64,000 nucleotides of DNA from Flavobacterium circumlabens (lineage in GTDB: Bacteria; Bacteroidota; Bacteroidia; Flavobacteriales; Flavobacteriaceae): assembly GCF_004345565.1 (NCBI RefSeq), contig NZ_SLWA01000008.1, positions 62,001 through 126,000 of the forward strand, written 5' to 3'. A program made the position numbers and the translations under genes. Shown piece after piece: positions 60,554 through 64,000 of this stretch (positions are counted from its first letter, which is position 1; each line of letters starts with the position of its first letter). The notes below the pieces were generated by a model. The model saw only the letters and a list, made by a program, of their open reading frames with translations. It was not told the origin of the DNA and searched no databases.

Positions 60554-63319
60554 ATGATAAATACTTCTTTTCTCGGAAAAATAGCAACTGTTATAATTCA
60601 GGATTATTCAGGTAAACTTGCTGAAACAACTATTATCCTGCCAAATAAAAGAGCAAAGGTTTTTTTAATTGAAGCTTTAAAAAAAGAAACGACTCACACG
60701 ATTCTTTCTCCTGATATAATTAGTATAGAGGATTTTGTACAGGATGTCGCGTCCATTCGTGCTGTTGATTCAATTGAACTTCTATTTGAATTTTACGAAG
60801 TATATCTCTCTGTTACAGAAAAACAAAACCAACAATCATTCGAATTATTTGCCAATTGGGCAAAAACGCTTCTACAGGATTTTAATGAAATTGATCGCTA
60901 CTTATTAGAACCTTCCCACGTTTTGTCTTATCTGAAAGATATCGAAGACATTAAAAAATGGGGAATAGAGGTTGAAAATAAAACAAAACTTTTAGAAAAT
61001 TATATTGAGTTCTGGAAACTTCTCCCTTTGTATTATGAGTCTTTATACAATCATTTGCTTCATAAAGGAATAGGGTATCAGGGTTTGATTTATCGGGAAG
61101 CGGTTCATAATTTAAATCATTTTTCGAATACAATCTCAGGACGTACCTTTGTTTTTGCAGGTTTCAATGCCTTGAATGCCGCTGAAGAAAAAATCGTGCA
61201 GCATCTTTTGGCCTTAGATCAGGCTAAAATTTATTGGGATGTGGATCAGACTTTTCTTAATGACCCTTATCATGATGCAGGTCTTTTTGTGCGTCGCTTT
61301 AAAGAAAACTGGAAACACTATAAAACAAATCCTTTTGAGTGGATTGTTGATGACTTTTCACAATCAAAAAACATTCAGGTAATCGGAACTCCAAAAACGA
61401 TTGGCCAGGCTAAACTAGCCGGAAGTATTATCGAAAAAATAGTAGCTGAAAACCCTTTAACCTCCCTGGATAAAGTAGCCATTGTTTTGGGTGAAGAGAA
61501 TTTACTAATGCCTGTTTTATATGCTTTGCCTTCTTCGGTTGGAGCTTTGAATATTACTATGGGATATTCCAGTAAAAATAATCCATCGCAAATATTGATT
61601 GCGAAATTATTTAAAATGCATACCAATGCGCTCTCCAGAAAAGGCGAAAGCTATGTTTTCTATTATAAAGACGTACTGGATATTTTAACGCATCCGTTAG
61701 TGGAACCTTATGCAGGTGCCGGTAATCTGGTTAAGATTATAAAAGAGAATAATTATACTTTTATTACCCACAACAGATTGTTCGAACTCAATTCGAATGT
61801 ATCGGATCTTTTTAAGTTGCTTTTTCAAAAGTGGGAGAACGGATCGGTGGCAGTTCTCGAAAATATTTCAACTCTTTTGCTAGTCATAAAAGAAAATTTC
61901 AGCAACGACAATGAAGAGGAAAAAATTGCCAAAGCTTTTGTCTTTGCCATTTTCAAAGTAATCAATAAGCTGATAAATTATTATTCCAAACATAAACATA
62001 TCGACAATATTGATACGCTGTATGCAATTTACAAACAGGTTATTGATGTCGCTGAAGTTTCTTTTGAAGGTGAGCCTCTGAAAGGACTGCAAATTATGGG
62101 AGTCCTCGAAAGTCGTGTTCTGGATTTTGATACTATAATCGTAACTTCTATGAACGAAGGGAAATTTCCTGCCGGGAAGTCCCAAAATTCATTTATTCCG
62201 TATGATGTAAAAAGAGAATTAGATTTGCCGACTTTTAAAGAAAAAGATGCTATTTATACGTATCACTTTTATCATCTGCTGCAAAGGGCAAAAAATATTT
62301 ACCTGATTTATAATACCGAAAATGATGGTTTAGATGCCGGAGAGCGCAGTCGTTTTATTACGCAGCTGGAAGTCGAAAAGCAAGTAAAACATAACCTTAC
62401 TTTTGATATCTATAATCCTGTTTTGCCAACAACGGCTTACCAGCCAATGGTGATTCCAAAATCTGAAGCGGTTATGGAGCGATTAAAAGAAATTGCCGTA
62501 ACTGGTTTTTCTCCGTCAGCTTTAACAAGTTATATACGGAATCCGATTGAATTTTATTTTCAGAAAATCCTTCGAATCCGCGAAGTGGAAGAGGTCGAAG
62601 AAAATATTGCCTTAAATACGCTGGGAACTATTATTCATGAAACTTTAAAAGCCTTATACGATCCTTTTGTGGACAAATTTATTTCTGAATCGGATATAAA
62701 AAATTGCTTTAAGCTGTTGGATGACGAAGTATTAAGGCAATTTAAACTGGTGTATAAAGAAGGGGAAATTAAAAAAGGACGAAATCTTCTGGCTTTTGAA
62801 GTAGCCAAACGAAATGTTTCTAACTTCCTGAAAATGGAACTGGAGTCGATTGTAAACGGAGACGCCATTAAAATCATTGCTTTGGAAAAAACATTTGAGC
62901 GTCACTTCAACCATCCTGATTTGCCATTTCCTGTCTTAATTAAGGGAAATGTGGACAGAATCGAGATGCGAAACGGGAAAGTAAGAATTATCGATTATAA
63001 GACCGGAAAAGTAGAAAAAACAAATGTAGTACTGAAGTCGTGGAATGGATTGACTCAGGAGCTTAAAAACGATAAAATCATTCAGGTTCTGGCTTATGCG
63101 TTTATGTTTGAGGAAGAAGCTGGTGCTATTCCTATGGAAGCCGGCATTATTTCCTTCAAAAATTTAAAATCAGGATTTCTTCCGTTTGGGTTTAAAGAAG
63201 AGAAAGAATTGGATATTACGGTTACAAAAGAAATTCTGAACAGTTATTTAGAAGAAGTGGCTTTACTGCTAAAGGAAATTTTTGATGCCGCTATTCCATT
63301 CGAGGAAAAAATAAATTAG
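60554..63319 (+). CDS. PD-(D/E)XK nuclease with helicase-like N-terminus (AddB-like)
   Basis: From the ATG at 60554 the protein has 921 residues. The first 600 residues are helicase-like (LPNKRAKVFLIEALK near the start), without a usable Walker A, as in AddB-type subunits. The C-terminal nuclease has RIIDYKTGKVE near 810-820 and a conserved Glu/Asp region before it; SPSALTSYIRNPIEFYFQKILRI is the usual start of the nuclease domain. An iron-sulfur cysteine set is not seen. It is the likely partner of the AddA-like protein, although two genes lie between. Confidence 0.9.
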   Translation: MINTSFLGKIATVIIQDYSGKLAETTIILPNKRAKVFLIEALKKETTHTILSPDIISIEDFVQDVASIRAVDSIELLFEFYEVYLSVTEKQNQQSFELFANWAKTLLQDFNEIDRYLLEPSHVLSYLKDIEDIKKWGIEVENKTKLLENYIEFWKLLPLYYESLYNHLLHKGIGYQGLIYREAVHNLNHFSNTISGRTFVFAGFNALNAAEEKIVQHLLALDQAKIYWDVDQTFLNDPYHDAGLFVRRFKENWKHYKTNPFEWIVDDFSQSKNIQVIGTPKTIGQAKLAGSIIEKIVAENPLTSLDKVAIVLGEENLLMPVLYALPSSVGALNITMGYSSKNNPSQILIAKLFKMHTNALSRKGESYVFYYKDVLDILTHPLVEPYAGAGNLVKIIKENNYTFITHNRLFELNSNVSDLFKLLFQKWENGSVAVLENISTLLLVIKENFSNDNEEEKIAKAFVFAIFKVINKLINYYSKHKHIDNIDTLYAIYKQVIDVAEVSFEGEPLKGLQIMGVLESRVLDFDTIIVTSMNEGKFPAGKSQNSFIPYDVKRELDLPTFKEKDAIYTYHFYHLLQRAKNIYLIYNTENDGLDAGERSRFITQLEVEKQVKHNLTFDIYNPVLPTTAYQPMVIPKSEAVMERLKEIAVTGFSPSALTSYIRNPIEFYFQKILRIREVEEVEENIALNTLGTIIHETLKALYDPFVDKFISESDIKNCFKLLDDEVLRQFKLVYKEGEIKKGRNLLAFEVAKRNVSNFLKMELESIVNGDAIKIIALEKTFERHFNHPDLPFPVLIKGNVDRIEMRNGKVRIIDYKTGKVEKTNVVLKSWNGLTQELKNDKIIQVLAYAFMFEEEAGAIPMEAGIISFKNLKSGFLPFGFKEEKELDITVTKEILNSYLEEVALLLKEIFDAAIPFEEKIN

Positions 63320-63428
63320 ATCACTAAGCTGTAAAAAGACGATTTTATTACCGGTTGAAAAGTAAAGGATAAACAGTTTTTGTAAAGAAAAGCATATTCA
63401 ATTCGTTTTCAACAAAAAAATAAAAGAG
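63320..63428. other. Intergenic stretch with no feature seen
   Basis: The 109 nt between the AddB-like gene and the next ORF show no promoter of the TAnnTTTG type and no hairpin. Confidence 0.5.
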
Positions 63429-63716
63429 GTGTGCGATGGTAAATTATGCCACTTTGAAATTAAAACAGTTCTTTTTAATCATTCAAAATTTGTTTCATCA
63501 GAAGAAACTTGCGACTCATTATCACTTGCCAGGATTGACTGGTTCAATGAACGGGTCACGGAAAATTCAAAATTTCAGGGCCTGATTATTATCAATTCAA
63601 ATTGTGAAAATGTAATCATGATTTCAACCCGGTTAATTTTATGCAAAAATGGTAAGTTGCATGCTGTAAGTAAAAAAGCGGAAATTGTTAGAGAACAATT
63701 TCCGCTTTTTTTGTAA
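63429..63716 (+). CDS. Doubtful small ORF ending inside a terminator
   Basis: A frame from a GTG at 63429 gives 95 residues with a reasonable codon pattern and strand-like runs (FQGLIIINSNCENVIMIS). I do not recognise a family. Its last 12 codons lie within the terminator hairpin at 63678-63714, which is unusual for a real gene. An ATG at 63436 opens another frame of 49 codons, so the true product, if any, is uncertain. Confidence 0.35.
   Translation: MCDGKLCHFEIKTVLFNHSKFVSSEETCDSLSLARIDWFNERVTENSKFQGLIIINSNCENVIMISTRLILCKNGKLHAVSKKAEIVREQFPLFL
63678..63714. terminator. Bidirectional Rho-independent terminator
   Basis: AAGCGGAAATTGTT / AACAATTTCCGCTT with a four-base loop, A-run on the left and T-run on the right. 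It serves the minus-strand gene at 63724 and whatever is transcribed from the left. Confidence 0.9.
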
Positions 63717-63723
63717 GTAGTTT

Positions 63724-63867
63724 TTAGCTGAATATTTTTTTAAAGAAGCCTTTCTTTTTCTGTTCCTCCGTTATAGTATTGTTTATACTTCCGTTCTCAA
63801 AACGAAATCTTCTAAACTTCATCAGTTTTACATTTAGGTCAAAGCGTAATTCGTCTACCGTTTTCAT
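63724..63867 (-). CDS. 47-residue basic protein, unknown
   Basis: From an ATG at 63867 the minus strand encodes 47 residues: KTVDELRFDLNVKLMKF, a basic middle RRFRFENG and a tail KKKGFFKKIFS. It has a candidate -7 box at 63884-63891 and a terminator 10 nt after the stop, which supports a real transcription unit. I do not recognise the family. The basic aromatic tail could contact nucleic acid or membrane. Confidence 0.6.
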   Translation of the reverse strand: MKTVDELRFDLNVKLMKFRRFRFENGSINNTITEEQKKKGFFKKIFS

Positions 63868-63883
63868 CTGGATAATTTTTTTG

Positions 63884-63891
63884 CAAATTTA
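63884..63891 (-). promoter_or_regulatory. Candidate -7 box of the 47-residue gene
   Basis: The minus strand reads TAAATTTG, fitting TAnnTTTG, 16 nt before the ATG. A -33 TTTG (63921-63924) is 29 nt away, wider than usual. Confidence 0.4.
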
Positions 63892-64000
63892 TGAAAAACT
63901 TCCCGTAAACCCGCTTACACCAAAGGTTAATCACGTCATTTGAATTTTATTGAACAGATTGTTGTAATTATAGTTAAATTTCTTTTTTCTGTTAATTTTT

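Noticed and set aside
1..64000. CRISPR arrays, tRNA/rRNA genes, IS elements or prophage
   Set aside because: I looked for regular spaced repeats, cloverleaf-like segments and transposase or integrase motifs and saw none.

Overview
The window is low-GC chromosomal DNA from a member of the Bacteroidota, most likely Flavobacterium or a close relative. The evidence is a SusC-like TonB-dependent receptor with a carboxypeptidase-type N-domain, a PorZ-like type IX secretion protein, an aerotolerance (Bat) operon of the Bacteroidota type, starts without clear Shine-Dalgarno sequences, and upstream elements fitting the Bacteroidota promoter (TTTG, about 19 nt, TAnnTTTG). The species call is inference. 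I saw no tRNA, rRNA, CRISPR array, IS element or prophage.

The left edge (1-4412, + strand) is the most unusual part: a tight run of seven genes all tied to NAD+ or ADP-ribose chemistry. In order they are a TIGR02452-type PARG-like protein (5' end outside the window), a NADAR protein, a small protein of the 'ADP-ribosylation/crystallin J1' type, a TARG1/ALC1-like macrodomain, a DUF4291 protein, a Tpt1/KptA RNA 2'-phosphotransferase and a nicotinamide phosphoribosyltransferase (NAMPT). The set suggests a pathway that removes or recycles ADP-ribose marks or 2'-phosphates and rebuilds NAD+ from released nicotinamide. The neighbouring convergent block nadD-gmk-yicC (4575-6747) supplies the next NAD enzyme but is housekeeping DNA.

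7021-14000 holds an ArsC/Spx-like protein, a DinB-fold protein, an RlpA-like protein, a small membrane protein, a large TonB receptor and pgi. 13971-20145 is mainly amino-acid catabolism and envelope genes: an overlapping DUF3108 / tryptophan dioxygenase / M23 peptidase set, then hppD and hmgA for tyrosine breakdown. Between these lie a candidate small RNA (about 16990-17101) and a four-helix-bundle gene broken by one stop codon (18447-18809). 20357-26721 has a patatin-barrel protein, a small exported protein, uvrC, an AstE/AspA-like hydrolase and a 5-formyl-THF cyclo-ligase; the last two genes overlap at a 12-nt tandem repeat.

26801-36280 (- strand) is a complete moxR-DUF58-BatD-like-batA-batB-batC-batD-batE operon. 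36504-41568 contains an aldo/keto reductase, an SDR, an AlbA_2-domain protein, a DUF3298 lipoprotein and a cystathionine gamma-synthase-like enzyme. 41630-48348 has a small outer-membrane barrel, gdhA with a palindromic candidate operator, and porZ-acyltransferase-recO. 48479-54336 has ileS, a DksA-like gene, two Roadblock-type proteins, a small basic protein and lspA. 54489-63319 has an AddA-like helicase-nuclease, kbl, a TSP3-repeat OmpA protein and an AddB-like nuclease. The right edge has one doubtful ORF facing a 47-residue minus-strand gene across a bidirectional terminator.

Intergenic spaces are rich in imperfect palindromes of several sequence types. Gene calls rest on motif recognition by eye; no database search was run.
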